A stretch of DNA of 6,099 bases. Origin: Spirochaetia bacterium (GTDB lineage: Bacteria > Spirochaetota > Spirochaetia > PWKH01). Positions within the stretch are counted from its first letter, which is position 1. Every line of letters starts with the position of its first letter. This document shows positions 1 through 6,048 of the stretch, piece by piece. The position numbers were made by a program, and so were the translations under genes. Location: assembly GCA_007128345.1 (NCBI GenBank), contig SKXS01000244.1:1-6099 (forward strand), read 5' to 3'. Under the pieces are notes generated by a model, which was given only the letters and a program-made list of their open reading frames with translations, was not told where the DNA came from and searched no databases.

Positions 1-1233
1 CCGATGATCATAGGAAACCGAGAACGGCAGCACGAGGCGGGGAATAAACTGTCCGCTCTCCTCATCCCATACCGGCTTTTTCTGCATCCTGGACAGGCCG
101 AGGATAACCACTTCCGGTACATTGATTCTGGGAGTGAACCCTACCCCGCCGATACCTCCCAGACTTGATATACTGAAGCTCCCGCCGGACAGATCTTGGA
201 GTTTGAGCTTGCCATCACGGGCGCGCTTACTGATTTCTCTCAATTCTGCAGTCAGATGGAGCACACCCCTAGTATCTGCGTCACGGATCACGGGGACCAC
301 CAGCCCCTGGGGAGTGTCAACAGCGATACCAATGTGGTAGTAGCGCTTCTGAATGATCTTCTCACCTGAATGGTGCAGCGATGCATTGAAGTCCGGATAC
401 TTTTTAAGTACATACACCACCGCAGGTATGATCAGCGAGAGAATTGAGTGCTTCTCACCAGTTTCCTTATTGAGTTTCACCCTGAATGCCTCAAGCTCCG
501 TCACGTCGGCCTCATCATAGTGGGTGACATGGGGAACTCCCATCCAGCTTGCATGGATATGCGGCCCTGATATCTTCTGAATCCGGGTAAGCTCACGTTC
601 CTCTGTAGGTCCGAACGATGAAAAATCGTACTCCTTTACAGGAGGCAGCCCGGCACCGCCAGCTGGTGCGTTCCTGGTTTCGATAATCTGCTTTGCCGCA
701 GCCTCGATATCAGTGGTGAGGATTCTTCCATGGGGGCCGCTGCCCGCAACCTGCGAGAGGTCCACCCCTATGCGGCGGGCAAACTGACGGGCTGAAGGGG
801 TCGCATGATACTGCGAAGCAGGTTCCTGTTTATTAACCGGCACCTCGGGGGTCTTTTCAGGGGTCTCATGCGGAAGTTCCTCCTGTTCAATGCGGTCAGC
901 CCCATGGTCCGCTTCAGGCTCATCCTCGGGAGGTGCACCAGCGTCTGCATCCTCTGCATGGTCACTTCCTGCATCTCCAGCCTGCTGTTCATCGGAAGCT
1001 GCTTCAACAACGGCAATGGGAGTACCCTGGGATACCTTGTCCCCTTCCTGTATGAGCACTTCAAGAACCTCGCCTGACACAGGTGACGGGATATCCATCA
1101 CCGCCTTGGCGCTCTCCAGTGAGATAAGGGAATCATCGTGCTGCAGCGTATCTCCCACCGCTATATGCACATCTATAACCGGCACATCGGTAAAATCGCC
1201 GATATCAGGTACTTCAATGGTTTTCTTAGCCAC
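1..1233 (-). CDS. aceF: Dihydrolipoyl acetyltransferase, E2 of pyruvate dehydrogenase (3' end cut off by window edge)
   Basis: E2 core of the pyruvate dehydrogenase complex: it takes the acetyl group from E1 on a swinging lipoyl-lysine and transfers it to CoA, in the cytoplasm. Translating the minus strand from a GTG gives 411 codons without a stop. Domains in order: one lipoyl domain (about residues 2-77) with the lipoylation site in ESAKA (Lys43; the more usual motif is ESDKA); an acidic Ala/Pro/Glu/Asp-rich linker (about 78-140); a peripheral-subunit-binding domain (about 143-180, ATPSARQFARR then GSGPHGRI); and the catalytic acetyltransferase domain from about 205. The window ends at SYDHR, so the catalytic His is present but the DG of the HxxxDG motif and roughly the last 25-30 residues lie outside. 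The GTG start is supported by AGGAGG five bases upstream and by its place 15 bases after the aceE stop, which suggests translational coupling. E. coli AceF has three lipoyl domains and this protein one. The neighbouring aceE makes pyruvate, not 2-oxoglutarate, the likely substrate. Confidence 0.96.
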   Translation of the reverse strand, partial: MAKKTIEVPDIGDFTDVPVIDVHIAVGDTLQHDDSLISLESAKAVMDIPSPVSGEVLEVLIQEGDKVSQGTPIAVVEAASDEQQAGDAGSDHAEDADAGAPPEDEPEADHGADRIEQEELPHETPEKTPEVPVNKQEPASQYHATPSARQFARRIGVDLSQVAGSGPHGRILTTDIEAAAKQIIETRNAPAGGAGLPPVKEYDFSSFGPTEERELTRIQKISGPHIHASWMGVPHVTHYDEADVTELEAFRVKLNKETGEKHSILSLIIPAVVYVLKKYPDFNASLHHSGEKIIQKRYYHIGIAVDTPQGLVVPVIRDADTRGVLHLTAELREISKRARDGKLKLQDLSGGSFSISSLGGIGGVGFTPRINVPEVVILGLSRMQKKPVWDEESGQFIPRLVLPFSVSYDHR

Positions 1234-1238
1234 GGATC

Positions 1239-1247
1239 CCTCCTCCT
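1239..1247 (-). promoter_or_regulatory. Ribosome binding site of aceF, decides its GTG start
   Basis: In the 15-base gap between the aceE stop (TAA) and the aceF GTG, the minus strand reads AGGAGGAGG followed by GATCC and then GTG. This is a consensus Shine-Dalgarno sequence five bases from the start, and it is why the rare GTG was chosen. No ATG near the lipoyl domain start offers a better alternative. Confidence 0.85.
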
Positions 1248-1248
1248 G

Positions 1249-3909
1249 TTACGCCCTCAAGGGGCTCGGCTTATCAGCGGATATGTCCAGGACATGCAGA
1301 GCATCCTTGATCTCCTTGTTTTTGACAACACCGTCTTTTGCAAGACCGTGCAGAGCTGCAAGAGCTATGTAGCGCCGGTCGATCTCGAAAAAAGATCTGA
1401 GCTTATCCCGCATGTCGCTTCTTCCAAATCCGTCTGTACCCAGTATGGTAACATGTCCCGGTATCAGTCTGCGTATCTGTTCAGGATATGCCCTGACGAA
1501 ATCAGTGCTGATCACCGCAGGCCCCTCATGTCCCTGCATAACCTCGGTAACGTACGGGAGCACCTGTTTCTTTCCCGGATGGGTCAAGTTCCACCGTTCA
1601 GCCTCAATTGCATCCCGATGGAGCTCGTTGATGCCCGGCACACTCCAGATATCAGCATTGACATCAAAATGCTTCTCCAGAAGATCCGCCGCGGCGATCA
1701 CTTCGCGAAGGATAGTCCCGCTGCCCATGAGCTGTACGCGCCGTTTAGTCTCTTTAGCCTTCCGAAAGAGGTACATTCCTTTTCGGATCCCCTCCTCAGC
1801 ACCTTTGGGCATCTTCGGATGCTTGTAGTTCTCATTCATCAGAGTGATGTAGTAGAATATATCCTCCCCATCTTCGTACATGCGCTTCAGGCCGTCCTGG
1901 ATGAGGACTGCCAGTTCGTATGAGAAGGAAGGATCATAGGCCATGCAGGTTGGAACCGTTGAGGCAGCCAGAAGCGCATGCCCGTCCTGATGCTGAAGCC
2001 CTTCACCGTTGAGCGTGGTCCTCCCTGAGGTCGCACCCATGAGGAATCCTCTGGCCCTGCTGTCTGCTGCCGCCCAGATGAAGTCGCCGATGCGCTGGAA
2101 ACCGAACATGGAGTAGAAGGTGTAAAACGGCACCATGTACTTGCCGTACTGCGCATGGGCAGTTCCTGCTGCTACCCAGGAGGAGATGGCCCCTGCCTCG
2201 GAAATCCCTTCTTCAAGAATCTGCCCCTTCGCATCTTCTCGGTACCACATGATCTCTTCGGAATCCTGGGGTTCATACAGCTGTCCGGCGGGTGCATAGA
2301 TACCCAGCTGCCTGAACATACCTTCCATACCGAAGGTTCTCGCTTCATCCGGAACAATGGGCACAATCCGTTCGCCGATCTGTTTGTCCTTTGCAAGCCT
2401 CCCTAACAGGCGCACAAATGCCATGGTGGTGGAGATCTCCCGATCGCCTGAACTTTCCAGCAGTTGGGAGAAGTCAGTGAGGCTCGGGACTTTAAGTTTC
2501 TGAGCTTCAGCCTTCCTGAAGGGCACCGGTCCTCCCAGGTCCTTACGCTGCCGCTTGATAAAAGCTTCCTCTTTACTGCCTTCAGGCAGCCTGATGAAGG
2601 GCATGCGCTCCAGATCTTCATCCTTCACCGGCACATGATAATGGTCACGAAATGCCCGGAGTGAGTCAAGGTCCATGACTTTCTGGTTATGAGTTCCCAT
2701 TACCGCGTCACCGCTCTTGCCCATGCCGAACCCTTTGATAGTTTGGGCGAGGATGACTGTAGGCGTACCGGTATGCTGCACCGCTTCGGTAAACGCCGCA
2801 TAGATCTTTCTTGGGTCATGGCCTCCTCTGGTCATCTGCCAGAGCTCCTCGTCCGAGTAGTGCTTGCCCATTTCTTCAAGCCGCTGATCACCTCCGAATA
2901 TTTTCTCCCGGAGGTACTTCGGTCCGCGGGCCCTGATCGTCTGGAACTCACCATCCACCAGCGAAGCAAGCCGATGCAGCAGTATCCCTTCGGTATCACG
3001 CGCTATCAGCTCATCCCATTCACTCCCCCATATGAGCTTGATGACGTTCCAGCCGGCTCCCCTGAACCGGCCTTCCAGTTCCTGGATGATCTTGCCGTTG
3101 CCCCGGACCGGACCATCAAGTCTCTGAAGATTGCAGTTCACCACAAAAATAAGGTTATCCAATTGCTCCCTGGCTGCCAGCGATAATCCGGCAAGCGACT
3201 CCGGCTCATCAGATTCCCCGTCTCCCATGAACACCCAAATTTTTCTATTCCCCGCTTGGGCAAGTCCCCGCGATTCCATATAACGCATAAACCTGGCCTG
3301 ATACACGGCACTCAGTGGTCCAATTCCCATGGACACTGTGGGAAACTGCCAGAATTCCGGCATAAGCCACGGATGGGGATACGAAGATAGTCCCTTCCCG
3401 TCAACCTCCTGCCTGAAATGCTCAAGCTGCTCTTCAGTCAGCCGCCCTTCAACAAATGCACGGGCGTACATCCCAGGAGATGAATGCCCCTGAAAGTATA
3501 CCAGGTCAGCTCCATGCTCAGCATCGGGTCCGCGAAAAAACCAGTTAAATCCTACTTCGTATAGCGAGGAGGCTGACGCGAAACTTGCTATATGACCACC
3601 AAGCCCCTTGCCGTCCTTGTTGGCCCGGGCCACCATCACCATGGCGTTCCAGCGGACATACGCTGCAATATTGCGTGCCAGTATCGAATCGTCAGCAGGG
3701 ATTTTAGCGGACCGGTTTGGAGGTATGGTATTCATGTAGGGAGAAAGCACCCCTGGAGACGTATCAACCCCCTGCTCCCGGGCCCGGTCAGTAAGCTTGC
3801 GCAGGAGAAAGTCTGCCTTATCTTCACCCTCATGCGCTATGACACCGTCCAGTGATTCAAGCCAGTCTTTGGTCTCCATTGGATCCTTGTCATTAAAGTA
3901 CGGTTCCAT
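1249..3909 (-). CDS. aceE: Pyruvate dehydrogenase E1 component, homodimeric type
   Basis: Thiamine-diphosphate-dependent E1 that decarboxylates pyruvate and reductively acetylates the lipoyl group of E2. At 886 aa it is almost the same length as E. coli AceE (887 aa), and it aligns with it in register from memory from the N-terminus (FNDKDPMETKDWLESL) to the C-terminus (ISADK). Visible functional elements: GDGESDEP at 229-236 and NCN at 258-260 form the thiamine diphosphate/Mg2+ motif; Glu571 in ISEAGA is the catalytic glutamate contacting the aminopyrimidine; His106 (GGHIASF), His142 (GHSSPG), His407 (GTHNQK, in the mobile active-site loop) and His640 (LQHQDGH) all fall at the E. coli numbers. 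SGRTTLNGEGLQH is a family signature. The ATG at 3909 has AGGAGG five bases upstream. The gene is first in an aceE-aceF operon and diverges from the FeoA-domain gene. No truncation or missing key residue is seen. The two-subunit (PdhA/PdhB) type E1 is excluded by length and architecture. Confidence 0.98.
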   Translation of the reverse strand: MEPYFNDKDPMETKDWLESLDGVIAHEGEDKADFLLRKLTDRAREQGVDTSPGVLSPYMNTIPPNRSAKIPADDSILARNIAAYVRWNAMVMVARANKDGKGLGGHIASFASASSLYEVGFNWFFRGPDAEHGADLVYFQGHSSPGMYARAFVEGRLTEEQLEHFRQEVDGKGLSSYPHPWLMPEFWQFPTVSMGIGPLSAVYQARFMRYMESRGLAQAGNRKIWVFMGDGESDEPESLAGLSLAAREQLDNLIFVVNCNLQRLDGPVRGNGKIIQELEGRFRGAGWNVIKLIWGSEWDELIARDTEGILLHRLASLVDGEFQTIRARGPKYLREKIFGGDQRLEEMGKHYSDEELWQMTRGGHDPRKIYAAFTEAVQHTGTPTVILAQTIKGFGMGKSGDAVMGTHNQKVMDLDSLRAFRDHYHVPVKDEDLERMPFIRLPEGSKEEAFIKRQRKDLGGPVPFRKAEAQKLKVPSLTDFSQLLESSGDREISTTMAFVRLLGRLAKDKQIGERIVPIVPDEARTFGMEGMFRQLGIYAPAGQLYEPQDSEEIMWYREDAKGQILEEGISEAGAISSWVAAGTAHAQYGKYMVPFYTFYSMFGFQRIGDFIWAAADSRARGFLMGATSGRTTLNGEGLQHQDGHALLAASTVPTCMAYDPSFSYELAVLIQDGLKRMYEDGEDIFYYITLMNENYKHPKMPKGAEEGIRKGMYLFRKAKETKRRVQLMGSGTILREVIAAADLLEKHFDVNADIWSVPGINELHRDAIEAERWNLTHPGKKQVLPYVTEVMQGHEGPAVISTDFVRAYPEQIRRLIPGHVTILGTDGFGRSDMRDKLRSFFEIDRRYIALAALHGLAKDGVVKNKEIKDALHVLDISADKPSPLRA

Positions 3910-3914
3910 GGCGT

Positions 3915-3920
3915 CCTCCT
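3915..3920 (-). promoter_or_regulatory. Ribosome binding site of aceE
   Basis: The minus strand reads AGGAGG, then five bases (ACGCC), then the ATG of aceE. This full-consensus Shine-Dalgarno fixes the start at MEPYFNDKDP, which also agrees with the N-terminus of the E. coli protein. Confidence 0.85.
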
Positions 3921-3997
3921 CTCGTATACAACATACATGATATATGAACTAATATACTTAACCAGATACCAGAAGGAAAGCTCAGTTCCCCTGGAAA

Positions 3998-4006
3998 AGT
4001 ATAGCA
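3998..4006 (-). promoter_or_regulatory. Candidate extended -10 promoter for aceE-aceF
   Basis: The minus strand reads TGCTATACT here, which fits an extended -10 element (TGnTATAAT) with one mismatch. It would start transcription near 3991 and give a leader of roughly 80 bases before the aceE ATG. No good -35 hexamer is found 17 bases upstream, which is tolerable for extended -10 promoters. A second AT-rich stretch closer to the gene (TATATT and TATCAT in 3935-3957) could hold an alternative -10. The call rests on motif matching only. Confidence 0.4.
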
Positions 4007-4071
4007 CATTTTGCATCATCCGGGATGGGGTACAGCCTAATATCTTGACGGATACCCTGGCTGACGCTATC

Positions 4072-4359
4072 ATGCGTGTCATGGAATCCAAAGGTAAGAG
4101 AAAAGACAAAGATCCGGCTTTGGGCTCCTCAAGCTGCTCAACGCGCCCGCTTCACTTAGCCACTCCTGGAGAACAGCTGCTCATTCGGTCCATCCGTGGA
4201 GGATGGGACGTACGCAGACGGCTCAAGAAGCTGGGAATCGTGCCTGGCGAACAGATGATGGTTCTCAGTATTGACCGCGACGGAAGCCTGGAAGTGACTG
4301 TTGCAGGAGTCCATCATAGTGTACCTGTGAGACTCGCTCACCACATCCTGGTCCACTAG
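4072..4359 (+). CDS. Stand-alone FeoA-domain protein
   Basis: Small protein of 95 aa from this start, with an SH3-like FeoA domain covering about residues 26-95. The family pattern is clear: PLHLATPGEQLLIRSI, then RRRLKKLGIVPGE (the conserved 'R-L--LG--PG' core), then LEVTVAG and a closing LAHHILV. FeoA proteins are small cytosolic partners or modulators of the ferrous-iron transporter FeoB, but many stand-alone copies have no known role, and no feoB is visible here. The lysine-rich N-terminal stretch (GKRKDKD) precedes the domain. The start is uncertain: the frame is open back to an ATG at 3937, which would give 140 aa, but that extension shows no family similarity and lies in the AT-rich divergent region over the putative aceE promoter. 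Neither start has a clear Shine-Dalgarno, and an ATG at 4081 is also possible. The gene diverges from aceE and converges on the carboxyltransferase gene with a one-base gap between stop codons. Confidence 0.75.
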   Translation: MRVMESKGKRKDKDPALGSSSCSTRPLHLATPGEQLLIRSIRGGWDVRRRLKKLGIVPGEQMMVLSIDRDGSLEVTVAGVHHSVPVRLAHHILVH

Positions 4360-4360
4360 T

Positions 4361-5938
4361 TTACAGCGGTATATTCCCATGGCGCCTCTTAGGCCCGTAC
4401 TCCTGCTTGGTCAGCAGCCTCTGGAAAGTGCGGATCACACGCTCACGGGTCCTGACAGGATCAATTACGCCCTCAATATACCCCTTTTCCGCTGCTCGGT
4501 AGGGATTGCAGAATGTGTCATTGTATTCCTCTTCCTTCTCGACGAGGAACTGTCCGGCATCAGTCTGCTTATGGGCTTCCTTGCGGAATATGACCTCAAC
4601 CGCTCCTTTTGAGCCCATGACGGCAATTTCCGCTGTCGGCCATGCATAGACGGCATCGGCACCGAGATGATGGCTGTTCATAACAATATACGCTCCGCCG
4701 TATGACTTACGCAGAATAACGGTGATCTTTGGTACTAGAGCTTCCGCATACGCATAAAGAAGCTTGGCGCCGTGCTTGATAATTCCATTGTGCTCCTGAT
4801 CCGTCCCAGGCATAAATCCCGGTACATCCTGAAGGGTGAGCAGCGGAATATTAAATGCGTCGCAAAACCGCACAAACCGGGCTCCCTTGGCGGATGCCGC
4901 TATGTCGATTACGCCGGCCATGTGCCGCGGCTGGTTCGCCAGTACGCCAGTAGTCCTTCCCCCAAGATGTATAAACCCGATCACCAGGTTCGGCGCATGG
5001 GCTGCAGCAACCTCGAGGAATCTGCCTTCATCAGCCAGCGAAGCAATTACCTGCTTGATATCGTAGGATTTATTCATGACTTCGGGTACGATGTCCAGCA
5101 TTTCAGGACAGGGCCTGTCAACCGGATCATCGGTTTCCCTGACGGGGGCTGCAGTATGGTTGTTGGACGGCAGGTATGATACCAGTTCCCTGACAACTCC
5201 CAAAGTCTCTTCCTCGGTTCTGCCGGTAAAATGGGCTACCCCGCTTTTCGCAGCATGCACGTTCGCCCCTCCGAGCTGTTCAGGGGTTACATCCTCATGG
5301 AGCACCGTCTTGACCACCTTCGGTCCTGTTACGAACATATAGCTGTTCGTCTGGTTCATCACAACGAAATCCTGGATAGCCGGTGAGTACACTGCACCAC
5401 CTGCACAGGGGCCGAGAATAGCGGCTATCTGGGGGACGACGCCTGAGTACCGTACATTCCTCATAAATATATCCCCGTACCCGGCGAGAGAATCAATTCC
5501 CTCCTGCACCCGAGCGCCGCCTGAATCATTCAGGGCTATAACTGGAACTCCGGCCTTGGCTCCAAAGTCCATGATCTTGCAGATCTTCTCGGCCTGACTC
5601 TTAGACAGCGATCCTCCGTGGACCGTGAAGTCCTGCGCATAGATGCAGACATCCCTTCCATCAATCTGCGCAGTGCCAGTAACTACTCCGTCACCATAGT
5701 AGATTTCTTTATCCATTCCGAAGTTTGTGCACCGGTGAACCTTGAACATGTCAAATTCATCAAAGCTTCCCGGATCCGTCAGCAGATCAATCCGCTCCCG
5801 GGCGGTCAGCTTGCCCCTTTTATGCTGGGCATCAATCCTATCACTGCCCCCGCCCTGCTTCGCCAGGGATTCCAAATCCCGAAGCTTGGTCATGCGGGGT
5901 GACTCTGCTGGTTCTTTGGGTTTCTGTGATCTGAACAT
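4361..5938 (-). CDS. pccB: Acyl-CoA carboxylase beta (carboxyltransferase) subunit, PccB/MmdA family
   Basis: Carboxyltransferase that moves CO2 between carboxybiotin and an acyl-CoA, typically propionyl-CoA to (S)-methylmalonyl-CoA, or the reverse in methylmalonyl-CoA decarboxylase and transcarboxylase. It has 525 aa, normal for the family, in two crotonase-fold halves. The N-half has the oxyanion-hole motif GGARVQEG (140-147) and GPCAGGAVYSPA (176-187); the C-half has DVPGFMPGTDQEHNGIIKHG (about 371-390) and RKSYGGAYIVMNS (about 410-422), and it ends in the typical KRRHGNIPL. Position 418, after GGAY, is Ile; propionyl-CoA-specific PccB proteins usually have Asp there. I chose the ATG at 5938 because AGAAGAGG lies nine bases upstream. 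An in-frame ATG at 5947 (three extra residues) directly abuts that site and is less likely. No biotin carboxylase, biotin carrier or decarboxylase membrane subunit is in the window, so PCC beta, ACC/PCC beta and MmdA cannot be separated and the symbol is provisional. Confidence 0.93.
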   Translation of the reverse strand: MFRSQKPKEPAESPRMTKLRDLESLAKQGGGSDRIDAQHKRGKLTARERIDLLTDPGSFDEFDMFKVHRCTNFGMDKEIYYGDGVVTGTAQIDGRDVCIYAQDFTVHGGSLSKSQAEKICKIMDFGAKAGVPVIALNDSGGARVQEGIDSLAGYGDIFMRNVRYSGVVPQIAAILGPCAGGAVYSPAIQDFVVMNQTNSYMFVTGPKVVKTVLHEDVTPEQLGGANVHAAKSGVAHFTGRTEEETLGVVRELVSYLPSNNHTAAPVRETDDPVDRPCPEMLDIVPEVMNKSYDIKQVIASLADEGRFLEVAAAHAPNLVIGFIHLGGRTTGVLANQPRHMAGVIDIAASAKGARFVRFCDAFNIPLLTLQDVPGFMPGTDQEHNGIIKHGAKLLYAYAEALVPKITVILRKSYGGAYIVMNSHHLGADAVYAWPTAEIAVMGSKGAVEVIFRKEAHKQTDAGQFLVEKEEEYNDTFCNPYRAAEKGYIEGVIDPVRTRERVIRTFQRLLTKQEYGPKRRHGNIPL

Positions 5939-5947
5939 GGTATACAT

Positions 5948-5955
5948 CCTCTTCT
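5948..5955 (-). promoter_or_regulatory. Ribosome binding site that decides the carboxyltransferase start
   Basis: The minus strand reads AGAAGAGG immediately followed by ATGTATACCATG. The first ATG (5947) has zero spacing to the purine-rich site, while the second (5938) has nine bases, which is within the normal range. This favours the shorter protein beginning MFRSQKPK. Confidence 0.6.
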
Positions 5956-5962
5956 GGAAAAG

Positions 5963-5978
5963 TCAGGTACACACCTGA
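5963..5978. repeat. Inverted repeat in the carboxyltransferase leader (hairpin or operator)
   Basis: A perfect inverted repeat TCAGGT-ACAC-ACCTGA, six-base arms and four-base loop, lies between the putative promoter and the ribosome binding site of the carboxyltransferase gene. It could be a repressor site or a hairpin in the leader RNA. It adjoins a second inverted repeat. Its role is unknown. Confidence 0.5.
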
Positions 5979-5979
5979 G

Positions 5980-5993
5980 AGTACCAGTGTACT
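5980..5993. repeat. Second inverted repeat in the carboxyltransferase leader
   Basis: A perfect inverted repeat AGTAC-CAGT-GTACT, five-base arms and four-base loop. On the plus strand it is followed by a T-rich run (TTTTATTTTTACTTTTTG), so it superficially resembles a terminator, but no plus-strand gene leads into it. In the minus direction it sits at or just after the expected transcription start. Confidence 0.45.
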
Positions 5994-5996
5994 TTT

Positions 5997-6025
5997 ATTT
6001 TTACTTTTTGTCCATTATATGTCAA
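5997..6025 (-). promoter_or_regulatory. Candidate promoter of the carboxyltransferase gene
   Basis: The minus strand has a perfect TTGACA (6025-6020) immediately followed by a perfect TATAAT (6019-6014). Both cannot serve one promoter because they abut. Either TTGACA is the -35 with AAAAAT (6002-5997) as a weak -10 at 17-base spacing, or TATAAT is the -10 with a poor -35 upstream. Starts near 5990 or 6007 respectively would give a leader of about 50-70 bases. The region is strongly AT-rich compared with the genes. Confidence 0.5.
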
Positions 6026-6048
6026 AATAAAATAAGGTAATCTCCTTA
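6024..6048 (-). terminator. Weak intrinsic terminator of the gene to the right
   Basis: On the minus strand TAAGG-AGATTA-CCTTA forms a short hairpin that includes the TAA stop of the upstream reading frame, followed by TTTTATTTT. The stem is only five base pairs with two G:C pairs, so it may be inefficient. Its T-run overlaps the TTGACA of the next promoter. Confidence 0.35.

Noticed and set aside
890..1372. Plus-strand open frame of 160 codons rich in Ser, Ala and Thr
   Set aside because: Antisense to the lipoyl domain and linker of aceF; the low-complexity composition is the mirror of the Ala/Glu/Asp-rich linker.
1138..1923. Plus-strand open frame of 261 codons
   Set aside because: It lies antisense to aceE and the start of aceF, which are certain genes. 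Its product has no recognisable family and it reflects codon bias of the opposite strand.
2689..3186. Plus-strand open frame of 165 codons
   Set aside because: Fully antisense to the thiamine-diphosphate domain of aceE, with no family resemblance.
4327..4341. Inverted repeat GTGAG-ACTCG-CTCAC near the convergent junction, possible terminator of pccB
   Set aside because: It lies inside the conserved end of the FeoA coding sequence and has no T-run on either side, so intrinsic terminator function is not supported.
4772..5179. Plus-strand open frame of 135 codons inside the carboxyltransferase gene
   Set aside because: Antisense to well-conserved carboxyltransferase sequence; no start signal and no recognisable product.
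5980..6010. Plus-strand terminator (AGTAC hairpin followed by a T-rich run)
   Set aside because: No plus-strand gene reads into it; the region is better explained as the promoter and leader of the minus-strand carboxyltransferase gene.
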